47,096 nucleotides of DNA from a virus, in the IMG/VR virus record IMGVR_UViG_3300044858_002674, positions 1-47,096 of that record; one strand, given 5' to 3'. Below the pieces are notes generated by a model, which was not told the DNA's origin, searched no databases, and saw nothing but the letters and a program-made list of their open reading frames with translations. Position numbers and translations under genes: made by a program. Shown one piece after another: positions 24,870 through 33,540 of the stretch. Position 1 is the stretch's first letter. Every line of letters starts with the position of its first letter.

Positions 24870-25052
24870 TTACATCAATTCTAGCTCAGCTTCGGGCCAC
24901 CACATTGTTTGTACACTACCATTTTCTGTAACATATTCTATTTCTGATACTAGTGCACCTGTTCTATTCTGATATAGACCAATCACATAGCCACCAATAC
25001 CTGTACGACCATGATATACTTCACTACCAATATTAAACTTAAATTCTACCAT
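24870..25052 (-). CDS. Small SH3-like hypothetical protein
   Basis: This is a 60-residue protein from the ATG at 25052, chosen over a GTG at 25058 because GGGAG is well spaced from it. The sequence is beta rich: FNIGSEVYHGRTGIGGYVIG, then IEYVTENG and MWWPEAELELM. The spacing recalls small phage proteins with a KOW/SH3-like fold (xxxGxxVxxxxxGxxGxV), but no function is known. It is the last gene of the - strand operon, ends directly at the shared terminator, and overlaps the previous gene by seven bases. Confidence 0.55.
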   Translation of the reverse strand: MVEFKFNIGSEVYHGRTGIGGYVIGLYQNRTGALVSEIEYVTENGSVQTMWWPEAELELM

Positions 25053-25276
25053 ATACACTCCCTAGATTCAATACTTTTTAAATAATTAATATCATTAGAC
25101 GTTAGTTCAGAACTATACATTTCTAATAACTCTTTTGGTGTCATACATATATCATAATCTGCATGACTCGGCAGCCTTGTTTCTAGCTTGAAACACCAGC
25201 AATTACTACTACCAGTACAGTACAAGGCTTTCGGCCTTAACTGTAAAGGTTTTAGTTCTTCAAGTAACTTATCCAT
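25046..25276 (-). CDS. Hypothetical protein with CWC-like cysteine cluster
   Basis: This is a 76-residue protein. It contains YCTGSSNCWCF, which resembles the cysteine-rich CWC motif, and a further Cys in YDICMTP and RECIW. It may bind a metal, but the family match is weak. The start overlaps the stop of the ribonucleotide reductase gene (TAATG), so it is translationally coupled to that gene. A link to reductase function, for example redox partnership, is only a guess from the coupling and the cysteines. Confidence 0.5.
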   Translation of the reverse strand: MDKLLEELKPLQLRPKALYCTGSSNCWCFKLETRLPSHADYDICMTPKELLEMYSSELTSNDINYLKSIESRECIW

Positions 25277-25863
25277 TATCTAATTGGACAAGCACCGGTA
25301 GCACACCCCTCATCACGTAATTCATCAAAGGAATTAGCTGACTCCAAGTCCACTTCTAGTAATGTAGCAACGTACCTATTATACTCGTCTTCTGTTACTA
25401 CCTCTTGAGGTAGATATAAATAACCAAGATCTTTTGCAGTTTTAGTTGGGTCAGTTCTATATAAGAAGCTAACACCTACATAAATATCCCAATTATCAAA
25501 TAACCAATGTACAATATCCTCAACTTCACTAGGATCATAACTAATAGTTACAGAAGTATTCTGCTGCGTCCAATTCTTCTGTAGCAGTTTATAACGCTCT
25601 AGCTGATCAATAGCACTTTCTAGATTTACTTCTTTTCCATTTACTTTATGGAAAGGAACATCATCCCAGCGAACTGGAAAGGTTACTAGAACACCTGAAT
25701 CATCAGTTGGGTGATTAATAACGTTATAGTTAGCCTCACGTAACTTTTCTACTACAGGGTCGAATTTACTAAATTGTACATTATTAAAAATGTACTTACC
25801 TAAAGGCATATGGGCACCTTCTGTTGTGTCCATAATCTTACTTAATGTACCGCTTGGTTTTAC
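25276..25863 (-). CDS. nrdJ: Class II ribonucleotide reductase, exon 2
   Basis: This is the 3' exon (195 codons plus stop) of the reductase that begins at 28406. It resumes with VKPSGTLSK followed by TEGAHMP, a conserved block near the substrate phosphate site of monomeric class II triphosphate reductases. It ends in GCATGACPIR, whose two cysteines form the C-terminal redox pair that re-reduces the active site. An in-frame ATG at 25833 could look like a gene start, but it lies inside the conserved block and is not expected to be used. Splicing of the intron at 25864-27026 restores ..VTT-VKPSG.. without a frameshift. The spliced protein would be 655 residues. Confidence 0.9.
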   Translation of the reverse strand, partial: VKPSGTLSKIMDTTEGAHMPLGKYIFNNVQFSKFDPVVEKLREANYNVINHPTDDSGVLVTFPVRWDDVPFHKVNGKEVNLESAIDQLERYKLLQKNWTQQNTSVTISYDPSEVEDIVHWLFDNWDIYVGVSFLYRTDPTKTAKDLGYLYLPQEVVTEDEYNRYVATLLEVDLESANSFDELRDEGCATGACPIR

Positions 25864-26020
25864 CAGTTATGTTACGAATAAGTCGATTCCACTTATTCTC
25901 TATATATCTCTATATAGCTCAGACTATATCATCTACTACTTGAGTAGTTACCCGCTTCGAGTCTCTTGACCCTACTCCATAATGGATAGTCGTTGAAGCT
26001 TACCCATAGATTAATAATCC

Positions 26021-26956
26021 TTAGGGTCTTGCCTGCTGATTGTCTGTTAGTCCAAGTTGCTTTTCTACTACCTTATATGTTTCCATTAAGGAGTCTGGAA
26101 CTTGGCTCTTGAGAGTTTCCAGCAATTCGAGTAATTTGCTATATTGAGTCGCCTCAATATGGACCTTAATACTTGAGTTTTTTGTATGAATAAGACCATG
26201 ACATGGCCTACATAATGTTAGTAAGTTTACCTCTTTATTAGCATCAATATAGTTTATAAATAAATTATAGTTAATTACATGATGTACTAATAAATCCTTA
26301 GTGCTATCACATATAGCACACTTACCATCTTTAGCAATTTTTAATTTTGATATAGAGTTCCAACCACCTAGCTTAGGTCTACCAGACATACCATGTAGAA
26401 ACTGTGGATTATTATCTCCAAGCATACTATCACTTCTATGCTTAACAGTCTCAACCACAGTTAAGTTATCTTCAAGCAGATTTAAGTAGTTACCATCTAT
26501 AGCTATTACTCTATAGTTATCAGGCAGATAACATTTATTATAAATCTCCCAAGCTACTATATGAGCTTTTACCTGATTAGAATCCTTATTACTTCTAGGA
26601 TGCCTAGGAAAGTTTATAACATATCTAATGTTAGTACCTGATTTATTAATCGTAGGCTTACTTAGTCTATCTAGTAGGTTTTCTACTAGATAGAGATTAT
26701 TCCAATATTCAGGCATACTTCTATCTAGCTGTAATTGAAATTTTCTATCTTTAGAAGACAATCTACTGTATGGTAGCTCACTTATTCCTAGAGTTTTATA
26801 AATCCTACTATAAACTGAACTATTTAACCTACTATCAGAAGTACTTAACCCTAATAGTTTGTGTAACTCAACTTGAGTTAACCCTTCACTAAATATTAGC
26901 TCCAGAACTCTATCTTTACCAAAATTGTTTATTGCTTTATCTACATTATACGTCAT
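26021..26956 (-). CDS. Intron-encoded HNH homing endonuclease
   Basis: This is a 311-residue protein wholly inside the group I intron. The N-terminus (residues ~10-50, including LTQVELHKLLGLS) is helix-turn-helix-like. A central DNA-contact region with HIVAWEIYN and DGNYLNLLEDNLTVVE follows. The C-terminal HNH zinc finger has CAICDSTKDLLVHHVI and LLTLCRPCHGLIH, with both CxxC pairs and the HH motif intact. It should cut intron-less nrdJ alleles near the insertion site so that repair copies the intron. A TTGAAA-17-TATAAT promoter and a GGAGG ribosome site precede it within the intron, so expression need not depend on nrdJ transcription. Confidence 0.88.
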   Translation of the reverse strand: MTYNVDKAINNFGKDRVLELIFSEGLTQVELHKLLGLSTSDSRLNSSVYSRIYKTLGISELPYSRLSSKDRKFQLQLDRSMPEYWNNLYLVENLLDRLSKPTINKSGTNIRYVINFPRHPRSNKDSNQVKAHIVAWEIYNKCYLPDNYRVIAIDGNYLNLLEDNLTVVETVKHRSDSMLGDNNPQFLHGMSGRPKLGGWNSISKLKIAKDGKCAICDSTKDLLVHHVINYNLFINYIDANKEVNLLTLCRPCHGLIHTKNSSIKVHIEATQYSKLLELLETLKSQVPDSLMETYKVVEKQLGLTDNQQARP

Positions 26957-26982
26957 AAAATTTTATTACCTCCATAAATATA

Positions 26983-27011
26983 ATTATACTTATAGTGGTT
27001 ATAAATTTCAA
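26983..27011 (-). promoter_or_regulatory. Sigma70-type promoter inside the intron
   Basis: On the - strand, TTGAAA (27006-27011) and TATAAT (26983-26988) are 17 bases apart. They are followed by GGAGG ahead of the endonuclease start at 26956. The -35 box begins 15 bases inside the intron, so the promoter travels with it. Confidence 0.6.
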
Positions 27012-27026
27012 GTACTTTTTTCGTTA

Positions 27027-28406
27027 AGTCGTGACATTCTTTGGATGTGGAAGCCTAAGCTCATCTGCCATCCCAATAGCCGCAGAAGTAGCTGTACGCT
27101 GTAAATATTGGTAGTCATACGCCTTCATATCAGGTCGCTTAGCAATACCAGTTAGTCCAACCCCACATAGTCTTAGGAAAGCATTATTAAGATGCCATGA
27201 TTCTTGTAAAATTCCATCTTTAAGATTTACACAAGTCTGTCTATAGTTAGCTCTAGCAGCTAAGTAGGCAGCTCTATGTAGTCCAGATGCATTCTTCTTG
27301 AACTTACCTATATCAATTTCTGTTAGGTTACAGAAGGATTTAGACCCAAGTAAAATCTCTACACATGGATTACAGCCTTGGAACCAAGGAGCACGACGCA
27401 GAGCCTCTTCACCATTAATAAATCCAGGCTCAGAACCACCTGCTTCTTCCATAATCTGGAATATATCGCGCAGTTCTTTAATTGTTGGTTTTTCCTTGAA
27501 TAGTAGAGAGTTATTAGACTGCGTTCTATGCGCATTATCATGTAGCCACCAATCTTTTTTAGCTACTGCGAACTCTTGCCACTCTGGTTGACCGTACTCA
27601 AAAATAACAATTTCAGCACTTCTACGACTACTAAGAATAGTACCTAACCAGTTAATAATATCCATAATATCTATTCTGGATAGTAATGAGTCTGCTTTAG
27701 AAGATAAAATCTCCGCTATAGCTTTGTAAGCTTTAGCAATAGCGTGATATCCAGAGCTAATCCATCCGTAACCCTTTAACCGCTCACCTGCTGGGCGCAA
27801 CTCAGAAAAATCTAATATTAAAGTTTTTGCAGGATATTTTCCAGCAATTAACTTGCCAATAGACTTGGCCCATGCTTCAGCAGAGTCACCAATTTTAATA
27901 CGCCAAACCCTAGTATCAGCATCCCAGAATTCCTCGTTGTATTCAAGCCCACCTTTTGCAGTTCTAGTGCTAGGAACGATACGAATATCATCAATAGGGT
28001 TAACAAAGCCATTCAGAGTTCCTACAATAGGTCGTACACCTAGACCGCAACCCTGTAGTAGTAACCATAAACTATCTACTATGTCATAAACAGTTTCAAT
28101 ATTAGTATAAGAGCAGTTAAATTGACTGGCTTCCCTGTACTTTGAAATATCAGTACCACCTAACCATAGAGTTCTGCCACTCATTGAAAGCTTACGATCT
28201 AACATAAGCTCTTCTAGCTCATATAACTCTGCAAATTCTTTATCGTTTAAATCAGAACCTTTAGCCCGTTCCCACAACCATTGTTGATGGTCTATAACAC
28301 GTGCTACAGTTTGTTTCCAAGTTTCGAATATCGTACCTTTATCATTAAGTGGTCTATTATAAGTCCTTCTAGTAATTACACTAGCCCTAGTTGATGCCTT
28401 ATACAT
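27027..28406 (-). CDS. nrdJ: Class II ribonucleotide reductase, exon 1
   Basis: These 460 codons of an adenosylcobalamin-dependent (class II, monomeric) ribonucleoside-triphosphate reductase supply dNTPs for replication. Cys98 (QFNCSYTN) and Cys359 (SKSFCNL) are the redox pair. NPC348VE holds the thiyl-radical Cys with Asn346 and Glu350. The 11-residue gap between Cys348 and Cys359 equals that of the Lactobacillus enzyme (408/419). The frame runs into TAA at 27024-27026, which is intron sequence and not a real end. The gene overlaps dUTPase by one base (TAATG). The oxygen-independent chemistry needs host cobalamin. Confidence 0.92.
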
Positions 28407-28834
28407 TAATTAACTCCAGTACTTCCAAAACCACCTTCTCCACGTTCAGTTTCATCCAATTCTTCAGATAGTACGAAATCTGGTAATAGGCATGGAATAA
28501 GTACTAGCTGAGCTACACGATCAAGACGTTTAATAACAAAGTCAGCATCCCCCAAGTTTTCTAGTCTGACCATAATATTACCTCTATAGTCAGAGTCAAT
28601 AATACCTACACGATTTGCTAATGAAATGCGATGCTTCCCGTGACCAGACCTACTTACTACCATTCCAAAATACCCTGGGGGTATAGCTACACGAATTCCA
28701 GTATCGATTAGTTCAGCAGTATGTGGTCTAATAATATAGTCCTCCGCAGCACGTAAGTCGGCACCAGCATCCGTTTCATGAGCTCTACATGGTACTAGGT
28801 CAACATCATCTGTATTATATTCAATTAGTAGCAA
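28406..28834 (-). CDS. dut: dUTPase
   Basis: This is a 142-residue trimeric-type dUTPase that hydrolyses dUTP to dUMP and pyrophosphate, keeping uracil out of phage DNA and feeding dTMP synthesis. All five motifs are present: AGADLRA (I), VVSRSGHG (II), GIIDSDYRGNI with the catalytic Asp (III), RVAQLVL (IV) and the C-terminal RGEGGFGSTG arm (V). Motif II has SRSGHG where most have PRSG. The gene lies between the flap nuclease and nrdJ, overlapping both. T5 also encodes a dUTPase near its flap nuclease. Confidence 0.95.
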   Translation of the reverse strand: MLLIEYNTDDVDLVPCRAHETDAGADLRAAEDYIIRPHTAELIDTGIRVAIPPGYFGMVVSRSGHGKHRISLANRVGIIDSDYRGNIMVRLENLGDADFVIKRLDRVAQLVLIPCLLPDFVLSEELDETERGEGGFGSTGVN

Positions 28835-29687
28835 TTTTTAATCTCCGTTTAATGTCTTGAATGTTATCTTCACCTATAGCTTCTTCGCAATATGTAGGCA
28901 AATCCATTAATTTTAAGTTAAGTTCTAGCAACGTACCAGACGCATTGAGGTTTTGTATAAATTTTTGTTTACCAGGTAAAGGTAGAAGGTCAATAATACT
29001 AAAAATATCATCATATTGTTCCAATAGTGTAATAGCTCTTTTTGGCCCTATGCCATCTACTCCTAGTATATTATCTCCAGAGTCACCTTGTAAACATTTT
29101 AGTCCTAAGTAGTTTTCTTTTGAACAATCATAGGGCCAATTATCTTCTGTTATTTCTTTTCTAGTTACATAACTAAACCTTGAAACGGAAGGGGATATGA
29201 GTAAGTCCCAGTCCTTGTCAGAAGATATAAGCCAGATATGCTCATAATTAAGAGTAGCCACAATATAAGCTGCAATATCATCCGCTTCAACATTTTCATA
29301 GCGTAGTACCTCATAATGCTCTGCTAGAAGTAAAAGTGTATCTTCAAAATCTTTAAAAAATCGTTCAAACTTAGCTTTTTCTTCTTCAGTTTGATTCTTA
29401 TATTTTTCTTGTCTATTTGCTTTATATTCTGGGTATATAGCTTTACGGAAAGAAGATGATCCCTGATCACAAGCAATAATTACTTTACCAGCACTATAAC
29501 TTTGAGCTAAGCTCTGTACTGTTTTTAAGTATTCTTCAGCAAAATTTAGTTGCCCATTATGAAGATAGCGGAAAGCTAAGTTTAGAGCATCTACTACCAT
29601 TACTATATTTTCATCTCTTTTAGCCATAGATGCAAAAGATTTGGTAGATTTTACACTAAGCTGTTCTAACTCGTCAATCTCTTCCAT
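28821..29687 (-). CDS. 5'-3' flap endonuclease/exonuclease, T5 D15-like
   Basis: This is a 288-residue protein from the ATG at 29687. An ATG at 29699 is four codons earlier, but TGAGGA lies at the right distance only for 29687. It shows the FEN/PIN-type pattern: VVDALNLAFRY with the first acidic residue and SSSFRKAIYPEYKANRQ. EADDIAAYI, SSDKDWDLL and QGDSGDNILGVDGIGPKRA (metal-binding Asp cluster and H3TH DNA clamp) complete it. It should remove RNA primers and flaps during replication and process recombination intermediates. It overlaps dUTPase by 14 bases and a small gene upstream. Confidence 0.93.
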   Translation of the reverse strand: MEEIDELEQLSVKSTKSFASMAKRDENIVMVVDALNLAFRYLHNGQLNFAEEYLKTVQSLAQSYSAGKVIIACDQGSSSFRKAIYPEYKANRQEKYKNQTEEEKAKFERFFKDFEDTLLLLAEHYEVLRYENVEADDIAAYIVATLNYEHIWLISSDKDWDLLISPSVSRFSYVTRKEITEDNWPYDCSKENYLGLKCLQGDSGDNILGVDGIGPKRAITLLEQYDDIFSIIDLLPLPGKQKFIQNLNASGTLLELNLKLMDLPTYCEEAIGEDNIQDIKRRLKIATN

Positions 29688-29847
29688 TAATATCCTCATT
29701 TAATTTTTTAAGTGCTAGTTTTAAGGTAGCATTAGCATATTTCTCTAGATACATTTTAAAACAGTCTTTATCATTTGTATCCTTTAGGCCCCTACAAGAA
29801 CAAAATTCCTCATATAGCTCATCCAACAACTTCTGCTTTTTACTCAT
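29674..29847 (-). CDS. Small charged hypothetical protein
   Basis: This is a 57-residue gene between the nuclease genes, read from the ATG at 29847 to the TGA at 29674-29676. It begins MSKKQKLLDELYEEFCSCRG and continues with a helical, Lys/Glu/Leu-rich stretch. The start overlaps the stop of the Holliday-junction nuclease gene, and its 3' end overlaps the flap nuclease gene by 14 bases. The tight packing argues it is real. CSC and a later Cys might form a metal or redox site. No family was recognised. Confidence 0.6.
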   Translation of the reverse strand: MSKKQKLLDELYEEFCSCRGLKDTNDKDCFKMYLEKYANATLKLALKKLNEDINGRD

Positions 29848-30302
29848 TTAGTCCACTCCGGCTTGCAAAAATTAATCCATTGTTCTAATCTAGTAATATA
29901 GAAGCCCTCATGACTATATAAATAACGATGTGGGTAATCTTTCTGCTCTACAAGTAAATCATCCATACAAGCATATAGTTTTGATCTATCGTATTTATAT
30001 ATTAATAATGGTTTCTTATTAACTTGACCAGATTCTCTAACTGTTTGTTCCCAAAATTGAGAAAGCTGCGGATTCACACCAGTTAAATAAGTAGATGATA
30101 AAGAGTCTTCTGCATAATGTTTGACTTCTACACAGTAATGATTATACTCCCCCGGTACGTATAAATCACCCTTAAGTTGGTGAACTGCCGAAAGTGCTCC
30201 TGAAGCAGGAATTCTTTCCCACTGTAATCCAGTAAGTTTCCGTAGTTCGTCTCTAACCGTAGTCTCTGCTCTAGCGCCTTTAGCTCTACTATCAACTGCC
30301 AT
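29844..30302 (-). CDS. Holliday-junction resolvase-like PD-(D/E)XK nuclease
   Basis: This 152-residue protein shows the archaeal Hjc-type nuclease layout. An N-terminal helix carries Glu (KGARAETTVRDELRKLTG) and RIPASGAL follows. GDLYVP holds the metal-binding Asp, and YCVEVKHYAE holds the E-x-K pair. Later segments (PLLIYKYDRSKLYACM) complete an alpha/beta core. It would cut branched DNA during phage recombination or before packaging. It sits between the SbcC-like gene and the flap nuclease, the region where T5 encodes D13-D15. It overlaps the SbcC-like gene by 11 bases. Confidence 0.78.
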   Translation of the reverse strand: MAVDSRAKGARAETTVRDELRKLTGLQWERIPASGALSAVHQLKGDLYVPGEYNHYCVEVKHYAEDSLSSTYLTGVNPQLSQFWEQTVRESGQVNKKPLLIYKYDRSKLYACMDDLLVEQKDYPHRYLYSHEGFYITRLEQWINFCKPEWTK

Positions 30303-32100
30303 AATTCAATCTCGATATTCCATCTTCTTTTATAACTTCTAACCTCTTAACTAGAGGGTGTGAGTAGGAGTGAGAGATTAAGAAAGTATTTAATCCATCC
30401 TCTTTTAATAATACTTCAATTAATTTCTCTTTTCCATATGTATCAAGTACATCAATAACTTCATCAAGAAATAAAATATTGATACGAGACTTAGACAAAC
30501 TGGACATTAACTTTCTAATTGCAAGCAAAGTGCTAGTAGTTACTCTAGCTAACTCACCTGCAGAAAGTGCAGTAATTTCAATTTCTTTTCCATTATCCAC
30601 AATCACTATATTAAGCTTATCTTTTTCTAGAACAAATAGTAACTCGAATCTTCCATCACTAAGTTCGGATAAGTACTCATTTGTAAGAGCTTCTAGTTCT
30701 TTTACAGAGTTTTCAATCTTGTAAGCAATTAGTCCAGTTGTACTGAATGCCTTCTTTAGAACTTCTAGTATTGAAAAAGTTTTCTCTAGTTCTAGAGTTT
30801 CTTTCGATAAAGTATCTAACTCTTTTGTATAACTATCTAATTGCTCTTTAATTGCAGAAATTTTAGCATTAGTAGCTGATGCAGAATTATTAGCCTTAGT
30901 AACTTTAGTAATAGCAGAATTTATAGAGTCAATATAGTTCTCAAGCTCTACAATTTTAGCGTCAAGTTCTTTTTTATCTAAAGTTAATTCCGGTAAAGAC
31001 TTATCAATTAATATAGATAATTGTTCAAACTCTTTCACCAAAGCTTGGTGAGCAGAAACCTCTCTATTATTAGCTTCTGCTAATGCTATTTCTTCTAATA
31101 TACGCTTTTCGGTAGCTTTTTTAATTTCTGATATACCTAAAGCAATATCTACAATACTCTTTATTTTATGAGTATCAATTGGTTGTGTACAAGTAGGACA
31201 TTCACCAGAATGTAGTCCACTATACTTTTTTACAGTAGCTGCATACTGCTTTAATTCTAACTGAACTTCAGCACGTTGTTGCTCTAGTGCTTTTGTAGAA
31301 ATGGTCGCTTTTGTACTTACTAACGCTGCGGAGTCAATAGACGAAATTTTTTGTTTGTATAAGTTATTAGCGCTAATCTTAGCATTTATACTATTAATTT
31401 CCACTAGTTGAGCTTTTAAAGCCCCTAATTGGGTCGCTTTTGTACTATCTAAGGAAGGTACTTCCGCGAGTGGAATTTCTGTTAGGACTGTTTTACCTGC
31501 GCTCTCTAACCAGCTACGTACGGTAGATTCTTTAGCACCTAACTTTAGTAACTTGTCCGCTAACTCTTTATGAGCTACTTTTACGCGCTCGAAGATAGTT
31601 ATATACCTATCTAGGGATAGTAAATCTATAAGAAATTTTTTTCTATTACTATCAGTCGCAGTAAGAAATTGTAGTGACGATCCAGAATTTTGATATACTA
31701 ATTGGCTAAATGTCTTAGCATCTACACCGAATAACTCCTCTAGTTGCGAAAAAGTAGCAGTAGCTGTATGGCTAGAAATATCTGTTCCGTCTTCAATAAG
31801 TTTAACTTTTTGAGTAGCACCTGACCTATCAATGGACATTTGATAATTTTTATCAAATATTGAGAACGTACAAACTCCTGAATACTTAGTAGTATTCAGC
31901 TGCCTATTTACCACATCACCCTTTTTAATACCCTTAGAATTTTTATTAAATAGTACTTCTTCCAGTATAAGAGGAATACTGGATTTACCATGACCATTTA
32001 ACCCAACTAGCTGCGTAATTGGTTCTTCATCTAAAGAGATTGTATTTCCGGCGCCATAAGAAAATAAGTTACTCCATGTTAGCGTCTTTAATGTAATCAT
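30292..32100 (-). CDS. SbcC/Rad50-like ATPase (T5 D13-like)
   Basis: This is a 602-residue protein with the SMC/Rad50 layout. The Walker A motif lies at residues 33-41 (GLNGHGKSS). Two long coiled-coil arms are joined by a zinc hook near residue 300 (CPTCTQP). The C-terminal half carries the signature LSAGELARV and Walker B (ILFLDEVIDVLD), then an H-loop (FLISHSY). With the SbcD-like nuclease it forms a recombination endonuclease acting on DNA ends and hairpins. It overlaps sbcD by 32 bases. At 602 residues it has short arms, as in phage versions (T4 gp46, T5 D13). Confidence 0.92.
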   Translation of the reverse strand: MITLKTLTWSNLFSYGAGNTISLDEEPITQLVGLNGHGKSSIPLILEEVLFNKNSKGIKKGDVVNRQLNTTKYSGVCTFSIFDKNYQMSIDRSGATQKVKLIEDGTDISSHTATATFSQLEELFGVDAKTFSQLVYQNSGSSLQFLTATDSNRKKFLIDLLSLDRYITIFERVKVAHKELADKLLKLGAKESTVRSWLESAGKTVLTEIPLAEVPSLDSTKATQLGALKAQLVEINSINAKISANNLYKQKISSIDSAALVSTKATISTKALEQQRAEVQLELKQYAATVKKYSGLHSGECPTCTQPIDTHKIKSIVDIALGISEIKKATEKRILEEIALAEANNREVSAHQALVKEFEQLSILIDKSLPELTLDKKELDAKIVELENYIDSINSAITKVTKANNSASATNAKISAIKEQLDSYTKELDTLSKETLELEKTFSILEVLKKAFSTTGLIAYKIENSVKELEALTNEYLSELSDGRFELLFVLEKDKLNIVIVDNGKEIEITALSAGELARVTTSTLLAIRKLMSSLSKSRINILFLDEVIDVLDTYGKEKLIEVLLKEDGLNTFLISHSYSHPLVKRLEVIKEDGISRLNYGS

Positions 32101-33019
32101 TTGCTCCCTTCAATATTTCGTCAATATTTGATATTTCTAGTACTTCGTCTAAGTATAGTCTTAACTCCTCTTCTATACTTAGATTATTGAGAGAGAGTCT
32201 TGACTTATGCTCGCGTTTAACAATTTTCTTATCTAATAATTCAGAATTCTTAATGTTAGCTAGATCACCAACATCTCCTTCCAGCTCATATATAGTATGA
32301 TGAAAGTCAGTAGGTATCATTTCATCAGGGCTAGTTACAGTCTTTCTAATTAATTGAGGTAACCATAGGTTTTCAAATTGCCAAGTAGCATCTTTTGAGT
32401 CTAAAATTATTACACCAGTCTCTACTTCATTTCTATGAAAACTTGTAGTTAGTGGTGAGCCAGGATACGCAATATTACGTTGGCAGTTACTATGACTATG
32501 CAAATCCCCTGCCAGTACTAACTCCCATCTATCAAATAAGTCTAGATCAATTTCTGGCTTAACGTGAGGGGGTATTTCACCTCTAACGTGGGTAAAACAA
32601 ATATTACCAGTAAACTCTGGCCATTTATCTTTTAGTCTATTATATGGAATAAAGTCCATATTCTCTAGTGTATAATAATCATCAAGAATAATAACTCTAG
32701 AATTAATAGTTGAAGTTATAGCTACTAATCTAGATAGAAAAGTAGTATGTTTTTTGACTGCTTCATGATTACCAGGATAAATAATTATATCTATTCTTGG
32801 ATTTAATGCAGCTATCATTTCAAAATACAACTCAAGTTCTTCAATAGTTGGGACTCTATCGAATATATCCCCACCAATTACTAATAAATCTATAAATTGT
32901 CCTACAATAATCTTATTAAGTTGCTGTATTAATTCTAAATACCTATTCCTTTGCCAGTCGATAGGTACGTTTTTCTGATTAAGTTTAATGTGCAGATCAG
33001 CAGTAAAAAGCACCTTCAT
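32069..33019 (-). CDS. SbcD/Mre11-like nuclease (T5 D12-like)
   Basis: This 316-residue protein has the calcineurin-like phosphoesterase motifs in order: FTADLH (residues 6-11), IGGDIFDR (48-55), YPGNHE (81-86), FTHVRGE (~140-146) and GDLHSHS (~171-177). These bind two manganese ions for 3'-5' exonuclease and endonuclease activity. The last ~60 residues are helical and should contact the Rad50-like partner encoded next. The start overlaps the stop of the HNH gene (ATGA). That suggests sbcD is now translated by coupling to an inserted endonuclease gene. Confidence 0.93.
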   Translation of the reverse strand: MKVLFTADLHIKLNQKNVPIDWQRNRYLELIQQLNKIIVGQFIDLLVIGGDIFDRVPTIEELELYFEMIAALNPRIDIIIYPGNHEAVKKHTTFLSRLVAITSTINSRVIILDDYYTLENMDFIPYNRLKDKWPEFTGNICFTHVRGEIPPHVKPEIDLDLFDRWELVLAGDLHSHSNCQRNIAYPGSPLTTSFHRNEVETGVIILDSKDATWQFENLWLPQLIRKTVTSPDEMIPTDFHHTIYELEGDVGDLANIKNSELLDKKIVKREHKSRLSLNNLSIEEELRLYLDEVLEISNIDEILKGANDYIKDANME

Positions 33020-33540
33020 ACCCTAGTATCCTTATAGAATTCGCCGTGTAGTTCTTTAGCTGCTTTATTATAGATTTTACTTGCTTCTTCAGAAGTACTA
33101 AACATACCAAGGTATATCTTTTTTCCTTTTACATTTATATTAGCAATATACTTATTATTAGCGGAGTTCCAGCTAACACCCTTATACCCAGAAGTATTAG
33201 TTACAGTTATGCCAGTATTATAACTATTTTTGAGTATAGTACCCACCCTTAGGTTCTCAATCTTATTGTTAGATTTATTACCGTCTATATGGTCAATAAT
33301 ATCTATAGGCCATTCTTTATAATATAATAACCAAGCTAGCCTATGTGCTAAAAATCTATTTTTATTTACACTTATTCTTAAGTACCCATTTGGTTGTTTA
33401 GAACCTGCTGGCATACCTATCTTAGTTCTAGCTCCGGAAACTACTTTCCAAGATATAATCCCTGTATCTGGGTCATAGTTTAGTAAACTACTAGCTAGCT
33501 CATAAGATAAAAGTAACTCCTTTTCTTTATTGATCCTCAT
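33016..33540 (-). CDS. Free-standing HNH endonuclease with AP2-like domain
   Basis: This 174-residue protein has an N-terminal segment LLNYDPDTGIISW followed by YLRISVNKNRFLAHRLAWLL. The HNH core is IIDHIDGNKSNNKIENLR. A C-terminal AP2-like DNA-binding domain follows (NTSGYKGVSWNSANNKYIAN, GKKIYLGMFSTSEEASKIYN). This is the common HNH_3+AP2 type of phage homing endonuclease. It is not in an intron: the gene sits as a separate unit in the operon, with a four-base overlap at each end. It probably spreads by cutting phages that lack it. It is not related to the intron-borne HNH in domain layout. Confidence 0.9.
   Translation of the reverse strand: MRINKEKELLLSYELASSLLNYDPDTGIISWKVVSGARTKIGMPAGSKQPNGYLRISVNKNRFLAHRLAWLLYYKEWPIDIIDHIDGNKSNNKIENLRVGTILKNSYNTGITVTNTSGYKGVSWNSANNKYIANINVKGKKIYLGMFSTSEEASKIYNKAAKELHGEFYKDTRV

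Larger units (their letters stand above)
25864..27026 (-). ncRNA. Group I intron in nrdJ (T4 td-like, IA2 type)
   Basis: This is a 1163-base interruption of nrdJ. The upstream exon ends in T and the intron ends in G, as group I splicing demands. Removing it joins ACG ACT to GTA AAA CCA in frame. The 3' part carries the group I core: ACGACTATCC, GGAGTAGGGTCAAGAGACTC and GATATAGTCTGA, very like T4 td. GACTAT and ATAGTC form P7 and a CTACTCAAGTAG hairpin fits P8. The 3' end holds a GAATAAGT/ACTTATTC-type hairpin before the splice site. The endonuclease gene takes up most of the intron. The 5' core pairings (P1, P3-P6) were not fully traced. Confidence 0.9.

Noticed and set aside
25276-25833. Separate 185-residue gene starting at the ATG at 25833
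   Set aside because: That ATG is inside the conserved reductase block (LSKIMDTTEGAH); the exon extends upstream to the intron junction at 25863.
27024-28406. nrdJ looks truncated by a stop codon at 27024-27026 and could be called a pseudogene
   Set aside because: The missing C-terminal part lies at 25276-25863 and group I splice junctions restore the frame exactly, so the gene is intact but interrupted.
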